NCBI GenBank assembly: GCA_028287065.1
Contig: JAQBQJ010000079.1
Location: 1 to 43,324 of the forward strand
DNA from: Labilithrix sp.
GTDB lineage: Bacteria; Myxococcota_A; Polyangia; Polyangiales; Polyangiaceae
Reading direction: 5' to 3'
DNA length: 43,324 nt
The notes below the pieces were generated by a model. The model was not told the DNA's origin. It worked only from the letters and a program-made list of their open reading frames with translations, and searched no databases. Of this stretch, positions 1 through 7,070 are shown one piece after another (within the stretch, counting starts at the first letter, position 1; each line of letters opens with the position of its first letter). Both the position numbers and the translations under genes were made by a program.

Positions 1-2127
1 CGTGCGCTCGGTGACACGTGCGGGAGCGAGGCCGATTGCGCCGCGGGCGCGCGCTGCAATGCGACGGGCCTCTCCGCGGAGTGTCAGGCCGAGGGCGCCG
101 CGGACGTCGGCGCCCCGTGCAAGACGAGCACGGACTGCTTCGGTGGCCTCCTGTGCGGAGCGGGCACATGCGTCGCGCCGCCGCCTTCGACGGGTGCACC
201 GCCGGTGGCGATCTCGAGCTTCGCGGGCGTCGCGTGCAGCGACGACCCCGGCCCCGTGCGTTCCTATTTCCGCGTGCCGCGCGGCCAGGACGACGGCGAC
301 TTCTTCCGCCTCCCGTTTCCGAACGACGTGCGTCGCAAGAACGGCAAGCTCGATCTCAGCGGCTTCCCCACGCCCGGTGCCGACGTGCTCGGCTACGACC
401 TCGTCGATCGCTGGGCGCGCTACACCGAGGAGAGCGCGACCGGGTTCTCGGCGTACCCGACCGTCATCGTGCGCTTCGCCGGCTCGCCGGACTTCAACAC
501 CTTCAAGGCGATGGGCGTCGTCCGCATGGTCGACGTGACGAGCGGAAGCGACGGCGCGGACGTGCCGTTCGGCTGGGCGGCGACGAGCGCGAAGACGAAG
601 TACGTGTGCGAGAACGCGCTCACCGCGCGACCTGCTCCGGGCTTCGCGCTCGAGCAGGGCCACACCTACGCGCTGTTCATCACGAACGCGGCGAAGGCGC
701 CGGGCGGCGTCGCGATCGAGGTCTCGTCGGACCTGAAGGCCCTGCTCGGCGCGACCGATCCCGGCGCGCCGCTCTCGCAAGCATGGACTGCCTATGCGCC
801 GCTACGCGCATGGGCGTCGTCCAAGTCCCTCGACCTCGGGACGCTCGTGAATGCGACGGTCTTCACGGTCGGGAAGCACACCGACCTCGTCGCGAAGCTC
901 GCGACGTCGATCGGCGCCGCGACGCCGCCCCTCGTCAGCGGCTGGGTCAAGTGCGGAACGGCACCGTCCCCGTGCCCGCAGGCCGAAGGCGCGCGCGCAT
1001 GCGGTCCGAGCGACCCGTCGTTCGACGAGCTCCACGCGCTCGTCACGCTTCCGACGTGGCAGAAGGGAACGGCTCCCTATCGCACGCCCGCCGAGGACGG
1101 CGACGTCGCCCTCGATGCGCAGGGCTCGCCGGTCGCGCAGGCGACGGCGCAGGTGTGCCTGTCCCTCACGATTCCCAAGGGCGCCGCGATGCCCGCAGGC
1201 GGATGGCCGCTCGCGATCTACGCGCACGAGACGGGCGGCAGCTTCCGGAGCCACGTGACCGACGGGATCGCCAAGCGCTTCGCGGCCGCGGATGCAGGCA
1301 CCGCGAACGTGGCCGTGCTCGGCATCGATCAGGTCGCGCACGGCACACGTCGCGGCGGGACGACGGCTCGTCCGGAGGCGCTCTGGTTCGCGAGCTCGAA
1401 CCCGCGTGCGATGCGTGGCAACGCGCTCCAGGCTGCGGCCGATGTCCTGTCGCTCGCGCGCCTCGCATCCACGTTCACGCTGAGCGCAGCGGCATCGCCC
1501 ACGGCCGCCGAGATCCGCTTCGGACCGGTCGTGCTCGTCGGACACGGACAAGGTTCGACGGCGATCGCGCTCGCCGGTCCGTACACCGCTGCGAAGGGCG
1601 TCGTGCTCGGCGGCATCGGCGCGAGCTTCCTCGACACCGTCGTCGTGAAGAGAAAGCCCGTCGACTTCGCCGACGTCGCTCCGACCGTGCTCGGAGAGGT
1701 CACGCTCACGCCGTCGCATCCCGTGCTCGGCATGTTCCAGAACGCGCTCGACCCCGTCGACCCGCTCGATCACGCGGCCTCGATCGTGAAGGCGCCGGCG
1801 ACGCAGGCGAAGCACACGTTCGTCGTGTACGGCCGCGGAGACTCCTTCACGCCGGGTGTCACGCAGAGCGCGTACACCCTCGGCGCCGGCCTCGGTGTCG
1901 CGGCGCCGCCTGCTTCGCTCATGAACCCCGACGACATCGGTCAGCCGCTGCTGCCGGTGCCCGCCGGCGCGAATGCGGCCGGCGGCATCACGGCGATCGT
2001 CCGTCAGTACGATCGCGGGAACGACGATGGGCACAACGTGATGCTCGTTTCGCCCGACGCCACACCCGACGTCGATCGCTTCGTCGCGCAGATCGCGCGC
2101 GCGCTGAGCCCGATGGTCGGTCGTTGA
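1..2127 (+). CDS. Secreted Cys-rich alpha/beta-hydrolase-like protein (5' end missing)
   Basis: The reading frame is open from the first base, so the start lies upstream of the window. The first 70 or so residues form a disulfide-type Cys-rich segment with about nine Cys spaced as in myxobacterial secreted proteins. The rest carries a PFPND motif and a domain resembling the N-terminal part of bacterial virulence-factor lipases (VolA-like), also seen in the two giant lipoproteins at 12671-16135 and 22302-25763. It then has an alpha/beta-hydrolase-like core. The nucleophile elbow reads GHGQGS where the related proteins have GNSFGG and GESLGG, so the expected Ser is Gly and lipase activity is doubtful. 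A C-terminal His within DDGHN could be the remaining catalytic-type His. The gene overlaps the next one by three bases. Being secreted is inferred from Cys content, since the signal peptide is not visible. Confidence 0.8.
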   Translation, partial: RALGDTCGSEADCAAGARCNATGLSAECQAEGAADVGAPCKTSTDCFGGLLCGAGTCVAPPPSTGAPPVAISSFAGVACSDDPGPVRSYFRVPRGQDDGDFFRLPFPNDVRRKNGKLDLSGFPTPGADVLGYDLVDRWARYTEESATGFSAYPTVIVRFAGSPDFNTFKAMGVVRMVDVTSGSDGADVPFGWAATSAKTKYVCENALTARPAPGFALEQGHTYALFITNAAKAPGGVAIEVSSDLKALLGATDPGAPLSQAWTAYAPLRAWASSKSLDLGTLVNATVFTVGKHTDLVAKLATSIGAATPPLVSGWVKCGTAPSPCPQAEGARACGPSDPSFDELHALVTLPTWQKGTAPYRTPAEDGDVALDAQGSPVAQATAQVCLSLTIPKGAAMPAGGWPLAIYAHETGGSFRSHVTDGIAKRFAAADAGTANVAVLGIDQVAHGTRRGGTTARPEALWFASSNPRAMRGNALQAAADVLSLARLASTFTLSAAASPTAAEIRFGPVVLVGHGQGSTAIALAGPYTAAKGVVLGGIGASFLDTVVVKRKPVDFADVAPTVLGEVTLTPSHPVLGMFQNALDPVDPLDHAASIVKAPATQAKHTFVVYGRGDSFTPGVTQSAYTLGAGLGVAAPPASLMNPDDIGQPLLPVPAGANAAGGITAIVRQYDRGNDDGHNVMLVSPDATPDVDRFVAQIARALSPMVGR

Positions 2128-2906
2128 ATCGGCGCCGTGCCGCGGCGCTCGCGGCGTTCGCGATCGTCCTCGCGTGTCCGGGCCATGCGAACGCGCAGCG
2201 GACCCGCCGCCGCTTCGAGCCGACCGACCTGCGCCTCCAGCCCGCGGGCGTCGCCGAGCTCGATCTCCAGGCCGGCGTGGTGACCGGCGAGGACGGGCAG
2301 CGCGCGTTCGTTCCCGACTTCGAAGCGAGCCTCGGGATCACACCCCACGTCGAGCTCGAAGTGGACGGCGCGTTCGGCCTCGATCGGCTCGTGACTCCCG
2401 AGCTCCTCGACAACACGCTCGTCGCGCTTCGTCTCGCCGTGATCGACGAGCCGGACGCGCCGGAGTCGAGCTCGAAGTGGTCCGGGGGCGTGCAGGCCGG
2501 TCCACGGCTTCCGACGCTTCCGAGCACGCACGGCATGGGCTTCGAAGCGCTCGCGATCGCAGGGCGCTCGACCGAACGGATCCACGTCTTCGTGCAGGCC
2601 GGCACGCTCGTCGACCCGGCCGAGCCGGTGCGCGGCCGTCGCAGTCTCGTGCGCCCGTTCGGTATCGAGGCCGGTCTCGATCTCGACCTCGATCTGGACG
2701 ATCGCGACGTCTGGTCGGTGACCGGCGAGCTCGGCGGCATCCACTACCTCTCGCCGCAGCGCGATCAGCTGCACGCGGCCTTCGGACCTTCGGCGCAGGT
2801 CTCGAGCTCGCTCGAGCTGTCGCTCGTCGGCCTCGTCGGGATCCTGCCGGGCGGCGATCGACTCGGATTGCTGCTGGGCGCGAACTCGCGCTTCCGGATG
2901 TTCTAG
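2124..2906 (+). CDS. Putative outer-membrane beta-barrel protein
   Basis: A TTG start at 2124 overlaps the TGA of the preceding gene (TTGA), which suggests translational coupling. The 260-residue product opens with an Arg-rich signal peptide ending near HANAQ. It continues as alternating amphipathic strands with many short Asp/Gly turns and ends in Phe (RFRMF), the usual C-terminal residue of barrels inserted by BamA. I do not recognise a specific family. It may be a small porin-like or transporter-like protein working with the secreted hydrolase-like protein before it. The gene runs convergently into the EpmA-like gene, with four bases between the stop codons. Confidence 0.7.
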   Translation: MNRRRAAALAAFAIVLACPGHANAQRTRRRFEPTDLRLQPAGVAELDLQAGVVTGEDGQRAFVPDFEASLGITPHVELEVDGAFGLDRLVTPELLDNTLVALRLAVIDEPDAPESSSKWSGGVQAGPRLPTLPSTHGMGFEALAIAGRSTERIHVFVQAGTLVDPAEPVRGRRSLVRPFGIEAGLDLDLDLDDRDVWSVTGELGGIHYLSPQRDQLHAAFGPSAQVSSSLELSLVGLVGILPGGDRLGLLLGANSRFRMF

Positions 2907-2910
2907 GAGC

Positions 2911-3831
2911 TCAGAGCTCGTCGTCGGCAAACGCGAGGACGTCCCGGATCGACGTCGACCCCGTGGCGAGCGCCACGAGGCGATCGAGGCCGATCGCATT
3001 GCCTCCGCTGTCCGGCATGCCGCGCGCGAGCGCCTCGAGGAACCGCTCGTCGAGCGGATACACCGGCTTGCTGCGGCGCGCGCGCTCCTCCTGATCGCGC
3101 ACGAACCTGGCGCGCTGCTCGACGGCGTCGGTGAGCTCGCCGAAGCCGTTGCACAGCTCGACGCCCGCGACGTACAGCTCGAAGCGCTCGGCGACGCGTG
3201 GATCGGACGGCTTCTTCCTTGCGAGCGAGGCTTGCGTCGCGGGGTACTCGGTCATGAACAGCGCGTGATCGAGCTTCGCGAGCGCCGGCTCGACGTCGTC
3301 GACCAGCAATCGATAGAAGCGATCCTCGTCGTGCTCGGCGAGGCGAAGCGTCTCTTCGGGCGCGGTGCCGGCGAATCGCTCGTAGGCGTCGCACACCGTC
3401 ATGCGAGCGAACGGCGGTCGCACGTCGATGGTCCGGCCGCTCACGTGCACCGAGCCGCCGGTCACGCGCGCGACGAGCTGCTCGGTGTCGCGCATGATCG
3501 CGTCGACGCCGGCGTGCGCGCGATAGAGCTCGAGGATCGTGAACTCGGGGTTGTGCCGCTCGCCGAGCTCACCGGCCCGGAACGCGCGCGTGATCTGGAA
3601 GATGCGCGCGTGGCCGTCCACGAGCAGGCGCTTCATCTGGTACTCGGGCGAGGTGCTCAGGAAACGCGGCGAAGTGGACCGAGCGGGCAGCACCTCGAAC
3701 GCGTCGAGATGGAGATCGAGGCCGGGGCAGGGGACGGCGATGGGCGTCTCCACCTCGAGGTAGCCGCGCGATTCGAAGAACGCGCGAACCTCCCGCACGA
3801 TGCGCGCGCGCTCGCGGAGGCGCTTGCTCAC
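2911..3831 (-). CDS. epmA: EpmA/GenX/PoxA-like elongation factor P beta-lysyl ligase
   Basis: The 306-residue protein is a stand-alone class II lysyl-tRNA synthetase catalytic core without the anticodon-binding domain, the hallmark of EpmA, which attaches (R)-beta-lysine to EF-P in the cytoplasm. Visible features are a class II motif 2 at residues 81-101 (TRAFRAGELGERHNPEFTIL), the ELCNGFGEL substrate-side segment, and a motif 3 with GNAIGLDRLV near residues 277-287. Length matches the family (about 310-325). The GTG start at 3831 overlaps the TGA of the TetR gene by four bases (GTGA), so the two are probably co-transcribed. The aminomutase EpmB and EF-P are not in the window, so whether the substrate is beta-lysine or lysine cannot be told. 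Confidence 0.9.
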   Translation of the reverse strand: MSKRLRERARIVREVRAFFESRGYLEVETPIAVPCPGLDLHLDAFEVLPARSTSPRFLSTSPEYQMKRLLVDGHARIFQITRAFRAGELGERHNPEFTILELYRAHAGVDAIMRDTEQLVARVTGGSVHVSGRTIDVRPPFARMTVCDAYERFAGTAPEETLRLAEHDEDRFYRLLVDDVEPALAKLDHALFMTEYPATQASLARKKPSDPRVAERFELYVAGVELCNGFGELTDAVEQRARFVRDQEERARRSKPVYPLDERFLEALARGMPDSGGNAIGLDRLVALATGSTSIRDVLAFADDEL

Positions 3832-4568
3832 GTCGGAGCGAGACCGCGGAGGAGGACGTCGGCGAGCTGCGTCGCTGCGCGTGCGAGCGCGCCCTGCTCG
3901 GCGCGTCCGAGCGCCCAGGTGAGCGTGATGCCGTCGAGCGCACCGAACACGGCGCGCGCGGCGATGTGCGGCGAGATGTCCTGGCGGAAGTCGCCGGCGG
4001 CCTGTCCCTCCTGGACGATCTTCGCGATCGCATCGAGGTACGCGAGGAACTTCGGCGCCGCGAACTCCTTCATCAGGCGGGTCGACTGGCGGATGATGAC
4101 GGTCACGACCTCGGCGAGATCGCGCTCGCCCTCGAGCAGGCCGAGCTGCATGTCGATGACGGCGCGGAGCCGCTCGGGCGCGCTCGACAGCTTCGGCAGG
4201 CTGTCCATCATGAAAGCGAGCAGCTTGCTGACGCGATCCTCGAAGAGCGAGACGAGCAGCTCCTCCTTCGACTTGAAGTACAGGTAGATCGTCCCGTCGG
4301 CCACGCCGGCCGCCTTCGCGACCTCGCTGACGCGCGTGGCGTGGAAGCCGTTCCGCGCGAACACCTTCACGGCCGCCTTCAGGATGCGGTCGCGTTTGTC
4401 TCGCGAACGGCGTTTCTTCGCCGCGGTCCGCTCCTCGCGCTCGCGCGCCGCGTCCTCCCGCGTGCGCGCGGCGCTCCCGCCGGAGCGCGCTGCATCGGCG
4501 GAATCCTTCGGCTTCCGGCCGTTTGCTGCCCGCCCCGCACGTCGCAAACTGAGTGAGGATTCACTCAT
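3828..4568 (-). CDS. TetR/AcrR-family transcriptional regulator
   Basis: The product is about 246 residues long from the ATG at 4568. After an unusually long basic, Ala/Arg-rich N-terminal tail of about 60 residues comes a TetR helix-turn-helix of the FadR-like subgroup, with segments RDRILKAAVKVFARNGFHAT and VADGTIYLYFKSKEELLVSL. The rest is an all-helical ligand-binding and dimerisation domain. The ligand is unknown; the close relatives I know often bind acyl-CoA. An upstream in-frame ATG at 4586 is possible. The inverted repeat at 4550-4567 overlaps the chosen start and suggests autoregulation. It also raises the possibility that translation begins further downstream, since the tail is not needed for the fold. 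The gene overlaps epmA by four bases. Confidence 0.88.
   Translation of the reverse strand: MSESSLSLRRAGRAANGRKPKDSADAARSGGSAARTREDAAREREERTAAKKRRSRDKRDRILKAAVKVFARNGFHATRVSEVAKAAGVADGTIYLYFKSKEELLVSLFEDRVSKLLAFMMDSLPKLSSAPERLRAVIDMQLGLLEGERDLAEVVTVIIRQSTRLMKEFAAPKFLAYLDAIAKIVQEGQAAGDFRQDISPHIAARAVFGALDGITLTWALGRAEQGALARAATQLADVLLRGLAPT
4550..4567. promoter_or_regulatory. Inverted repeat over the TetR start, candidate autoregulatory operator
   Basis: The arms are TGAGTGA (4550-4556) and TCACTCA (4561-4567), perfect over 7 bp with a 4-bp spacer (GGAT). The site covers the first codons of the TetR gene. TGA-rich palindromes of this size are typical of FadR-like TetR operators. The assignment is inference from shape and position. 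Confidence 0.5.
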
Positions 4569-4615
4569 TCGCAGGCGAGGTACCAAAGCCCCGCGCGCGG
4601 GTCAACGCGCGCCGC

Positions 4616-5458
4616 TCAGTGCGCGAGCAGATCGCGCTGGCGGTCGAACCCGGTGGAGTCGACGACCGGCTGCGAGCCCGGCCACGAGCGACCGATCGTG
4701 TGGTTGCCCTGGATCTTCTCCCAGACGCGGTAGCGGCGGGTCTCGCCGCCGGCGTTCGTATCGAAGGCCGCGTACGGCTTGAACGCGAACGTCTGGAACG
4801 AGTTTCCGCTCGTCGAGTTGTGCGCGCTCGAGATGCACGTGCTGATGCCCGAGAAGCGGTAGACGATCGCGGCCTCGCCGTTCACGAGCTGCGCCCGCCC
4901 GACCTCTTGGAGGTCGTTCTTCGCGGTTAAGCTGTCGCCGCGGCTCGTCCAGAAGCCGACGCCGGCGAACGAAGGCTGCGCTGCCGCAGCCTCGCGCACG
5001 ACCACGCGCACCTCGACCATGTTGCAGAAATCCGGATCGACGTAGACGGCGCTGCCGGTCACGTCCTTGCTGACCGTGAAGCGGACCGGCGTCATGACGG
5101 GCCCAGCCGCGTGCGTGACGTCGAACGGTGCGGCGGCGGCGAATGCCGGCGCGCAGTCGACCTTGCGGTCCTCCCAGTGCGACCAGCTGTTCGTCTCGAG
5201 CACAGTGCACGCGCTCTTCGCGTCGATCGACACGTCCTTGGGTCCGGCGCTCTGCCACGGCTGCGGCGCCTGCGGGTAGAGGCGGCCGGGGGTCCAGATC
5301 TGGAGGACCTGCGCGTCGATGCCCGCCTGGTCGGTCTCGGTGAGCGCCGAGTCGTTCGAGGCAGCTCCGTCGTCGGAGGTCGGGGCAGCGCAGGCGGCGC
5401 CGGTGAGGGCGAAGGCACCGACAATGACAAAAGCCGTGAGATATCGAACGGTAGACAT
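4616..5458 (-). CDS. Secreted protein of unknown function
   Basis: The 280-residue product begins with a clear signal peptide (MSTVRYLTAFVIVGAFALTG) followed by AACAAPTSDDG. The Cys could be a lipidation site, but the residue three before it is Gly, so cleavage by signal peptidase I is equally plausible. The mature part has five further Cys and many Trp and Asn residues, fitting an extracellular beta-rich domain. I recognise no family or catalytic motif. It has its own upstream region with a 9-bp inverted repeat (5506-5531) and is separated from the TetR gene by 47 bases. A GGAGC lies upstream of the ATG at suitable spacing. Confidence 0.8.
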   Translation of the reverse strand: MSTVRYLTAFVIVGAFALTGAACAAPTSDDGAASNDSALTETDQAGIDAQVLQIWTPGRLYPQAPQPWQSAGPKDVSIDAKSACTVLETNSWSHWEDRKVDCAPAFAAAAPFDVTHAAGPVMTPVRFTVSKDVTGSAVYVDPDFCNMVEVRVVVREAAAAQPSFAGVGFWTSRGDSLTAKNDLQEVGRAQLVNGEAAIVYRFSGISTCISSAHNSTSGNSFQTFAFKPYAAFDTNAGGETRRYRVWEKIQGNHTIGRSWPGSQPVVDSTGFDRQRDLLAH

Positions 5459-5505
5459 GGGACTCGCTCCAAGCGTCCGTCGTGCTCCCCGGCCTCGGAC
5501 GTAGG

Positions 5506-5531
5506 GTGAGGTAGCACTTGTCCTACCTCAC
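5506..5531. promoter_or_regulatory. Perfect 9-bp inverted repeat upstream of the secreted-protein gene
   Basis: The arms are GTGAGGTAG (5506-5514) and CTACCTCAC (5523-5531), with an 8-base loop. It lies about 50 bases before the ATG at 5458 of the leftward gene and about 60 bases beyond the stop of the SctS gene. No T-run follows on either strand, so a protein-binding site or 5'-leader hairpin is likelier than a terminator. Confidence 0.45.
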
Positions 5532-5589
5532 GCAAGCCTCGCGGACCTCACATCTGCGTGACGCTTTTCCTGTCCATGCCGCAGCGGCG

Positions 5590-5877
5590 TCAGTGCGCGC
5601 TGGCGAGCAGCAGCATGCGCTCGGCGAACGCGCCGATCTGCGACCCCATCCAGGGGCCCAGGATCACGAGCGCGGCGACCACGGCGAGGAGCCGGGGGAG
5701 ATGCGCGATCGTCGGATCCTGGATCTGCGAGGCCGCCTGGAACGCGGCCACCACGAGACCGACGACGGCTGCGACGAGCAGCACAGGAAGGACCATCGCG
5801 AGCGAGAGCATCAGCGCATTCTGCGCGTGCTCGACGAGCGCGCTCGCGGAGATCCCGCCGCCCGGGGCCGCCGTCAA
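5590..5877 (-). CDS. sctS: Type III export apparatus protein, SctS/FliQ family
   Basis: This 95-residue protein has two membrane segments (about residues 23-46 and 60-78). The conserved signature between them, FQAASQIQDPTIAHLPRLLAV (about residues 46-66), matches the FliQ/SctS pattern in which QxQ(D/E)xT precedes a Pro-Lys/Arg-Leu segment. In known systems SctS assembles with SctR and SctT into the export gate in the inner membrane. The length equals the family norm (about 85-95). The start is TTG at 5877, one base after the TGA of the lipoprotein gene, which implies coupled translation. No SctR, SctT, SctU, SctV or flagellar gene is in the window, so it is an orphan here. Its role in injectisome or flagellar export is inferred from family only. 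Confidence 0.85.
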   Translation of the reverse strand: MTAAPGGGISASALVEHAQNALMLSLAMVLPVLLVAAVVGLVVAAFQAASQIQDPTIAHLPRLLAVVAALVILGPWMGSQIGAFAERMLLLASAH

Positions 5878-5878
5878 A

Positions 5879-6268
5879 TCACCCGCCGTCGTCGGAGGCG
5901 TCCACGTCGGGACCGGCCTCCGGGATCGTGCTCGTCTCGACCGGCGCGTCGATCGACGCTTCGGGCAAGGGGCCCGTGCTGCCGTCCGGCGGAGTGGCGT
6001 CGCCGCCGATGATGACCTGCGGCTGCTTGCACGCGTCCGCCGTTGCCGTCGAGCGGTCGACCGGGCAGCAGCGGTCGCTGTTGTTGAAGCCCTGGGCGAT
6101 CAGGCCCTTCGGCGTGCACTGCAAAGGCGACGCGCAGTCGTCGTTGCCGTTGAGGACCTCGCAGCGATCGCCCTCTTCGTAGTTCGAGCACGCGCTCAAC
6201 GCGACGAAGCCGCCGAGCACGGCGCAAAGTACGATGCTCACGACGCGGTAGCGGACGGCCCTCTGCAT
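5879..6268 (-). CDS. Cys-rich lipoprotein of unknown function
   Basis: The start is taken as ATG at 6268, because a purine-rich AAGGGG precedes it and MQRAVRYRVVSIVLCAVLGG forms a proper signal peptide. An ATG at 6313 would add 15 residues. The lipobox reads LSAC near residue 27. The 129-residue product then has an EGF- or Dickkopf-like Cys pattern (DRC, DDC, QC, DRCC, AC) within about 60 residues. It ends in a flexible Pro/Asp/Glu-rich tail. The stop is one base from the SctS start. Nothing in the sequence gives a function; a surface-exposed anchor or adhesion role is conceivable. Confidence 0.78.
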   Translation of the reverse strand: MQRAVRYRVVSIVLCAVLGGFVALSACSNYEEGDRCEVLNGNDDCASPLQCTPKGLIAQGFNNSDRCCPVDRSTATADACKQPQVIIGGDATPPDGSTGPLPEASIDAPVETSTIPEAGPDVDASDDGG

Positions 6269-6322
6269 GCCGCCCCTTGATAAGACGGATACTCTGCCGG
6301 TGGCAAGCGCCATCGCCCGATT

Positions 6323-7039
6323 TCACGGCAATCTGCCGCTCTTGTCGCCCTTCTCCAGCTTTTCTTCCTTCGCCTCGACCGCCTGCGCGAAGAGACCGAT
6401 GTACTGCGCCGCGCTCGCGACGGAGAAGACGAGCGAGAGGTACACGAGGACGCGGCCCACCCGCTGGCAGTCGACGACGCCGAGGTCCAGCCCGAAGTAG
6501 CTGAGGTGGTACGGGTAGCCGACGAGCAGCGCGATGATGCCGATCATCTGGAGCGCCGTCTTCGTCTTGCCCTCCTGCCCGGCGGAGATGATCACGCCTT
6601 CGCTCGCGGCGACGCTCCGCAACGCCGTCACGCTGAACTCGCGCGCGAGGAGGACGATCACCGCCCACGCCGGCATGCGCTCCATCGGGACGAGCCACAC
6701 GAGCGTCGCCATGACGATCAGTTTGTCGGCGAGCGGATCGATGAGCTTGCCGAGCACGCTCACGACGCCGAGCTTGCGCGCGAGATAGCCGTCGAGGATG
6801 TCGGTGATCGCGGCGAGCGTGAAGACGATCGCCGACCAGAAGCCCGCGCGCGGCGTGTCCTGGTCGAGGAACCAGAGGCACAGCGGGATCATCAAGATCC
6901 GCGCGAACGTCAGCATGTTCGGCAGGTTCACCGCATCTTGCGCGAGCGATCGCCGGACCTCTTTGCGCCGCGTCTTCAGCGACTCGCGCGGCGCGCCCGG
7001 GTCGGTACCGAGCTCTTGCTGCGATCCCGAATCCTGCAC
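6323..7039 (-). CDS. pgsA: CDP-diacylglycerol--glycerol-3-phosphate 3-phosphatidyltransferase
   Basis: PgsA makes phosphatidylglycerol phosphate from CDP-diacylglycerol and sn-glycerol 3-phosphate in the inner membrane, the committed step to phosphatidylglycerol and cardiolipin. The full CDP-alcohol phosphotransferase signature is present: D80xxDG84xxAR88 followed by G97xxxD101xxxD105. It sits in a protein with about five to six hydrophobic segments and 238 residues. The start is GTG at 7039; the preceding frame is open but of poor quality. The N-terminal 38 residues are hydrophilic, longer than in many PgsA proteins. The TPR-AIM24 gene ends 31 bases upstream, so the two probably share a transcript. 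Confidence 0.93.
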   Translation of the reverse strand: MQDSGSQQELGTDPGAPRESLKTRRKEVRRSLAQDAVNLPNMLTFARILMIPLCLWFLDQDTPRAGFWSAIVFTLAAITDILDGYLARKLGVVSVLGKLIDPLADKLIVMATLVWLVPMERMPAWAVIVLLAREFSVTALRSVAASEGVIISAGQEGKTKTALQMIGIIALLVGYPYHLSYFGLDLGVVDCQRVGRVLVYLSLVFSVASAAQYIGLFAQAVEAKEEKLEKGDKSGRLP

Positions 7040-7070
7040 GCCTCGGGTGTATCCCTTCGGCGACCGGGCG

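Noticed and set aside
802-2034. 410-residue antisense frame opposite the first gene
   Set aside because: Arg-rich shadow frame without start context or recognisable motifs.
3828-3831. Treating epmA as a lysyl-tRNA synthetase
   Set aside because: The 306-residue protein lacks the N-terminal anticodon-binding domain present in true LysRS.
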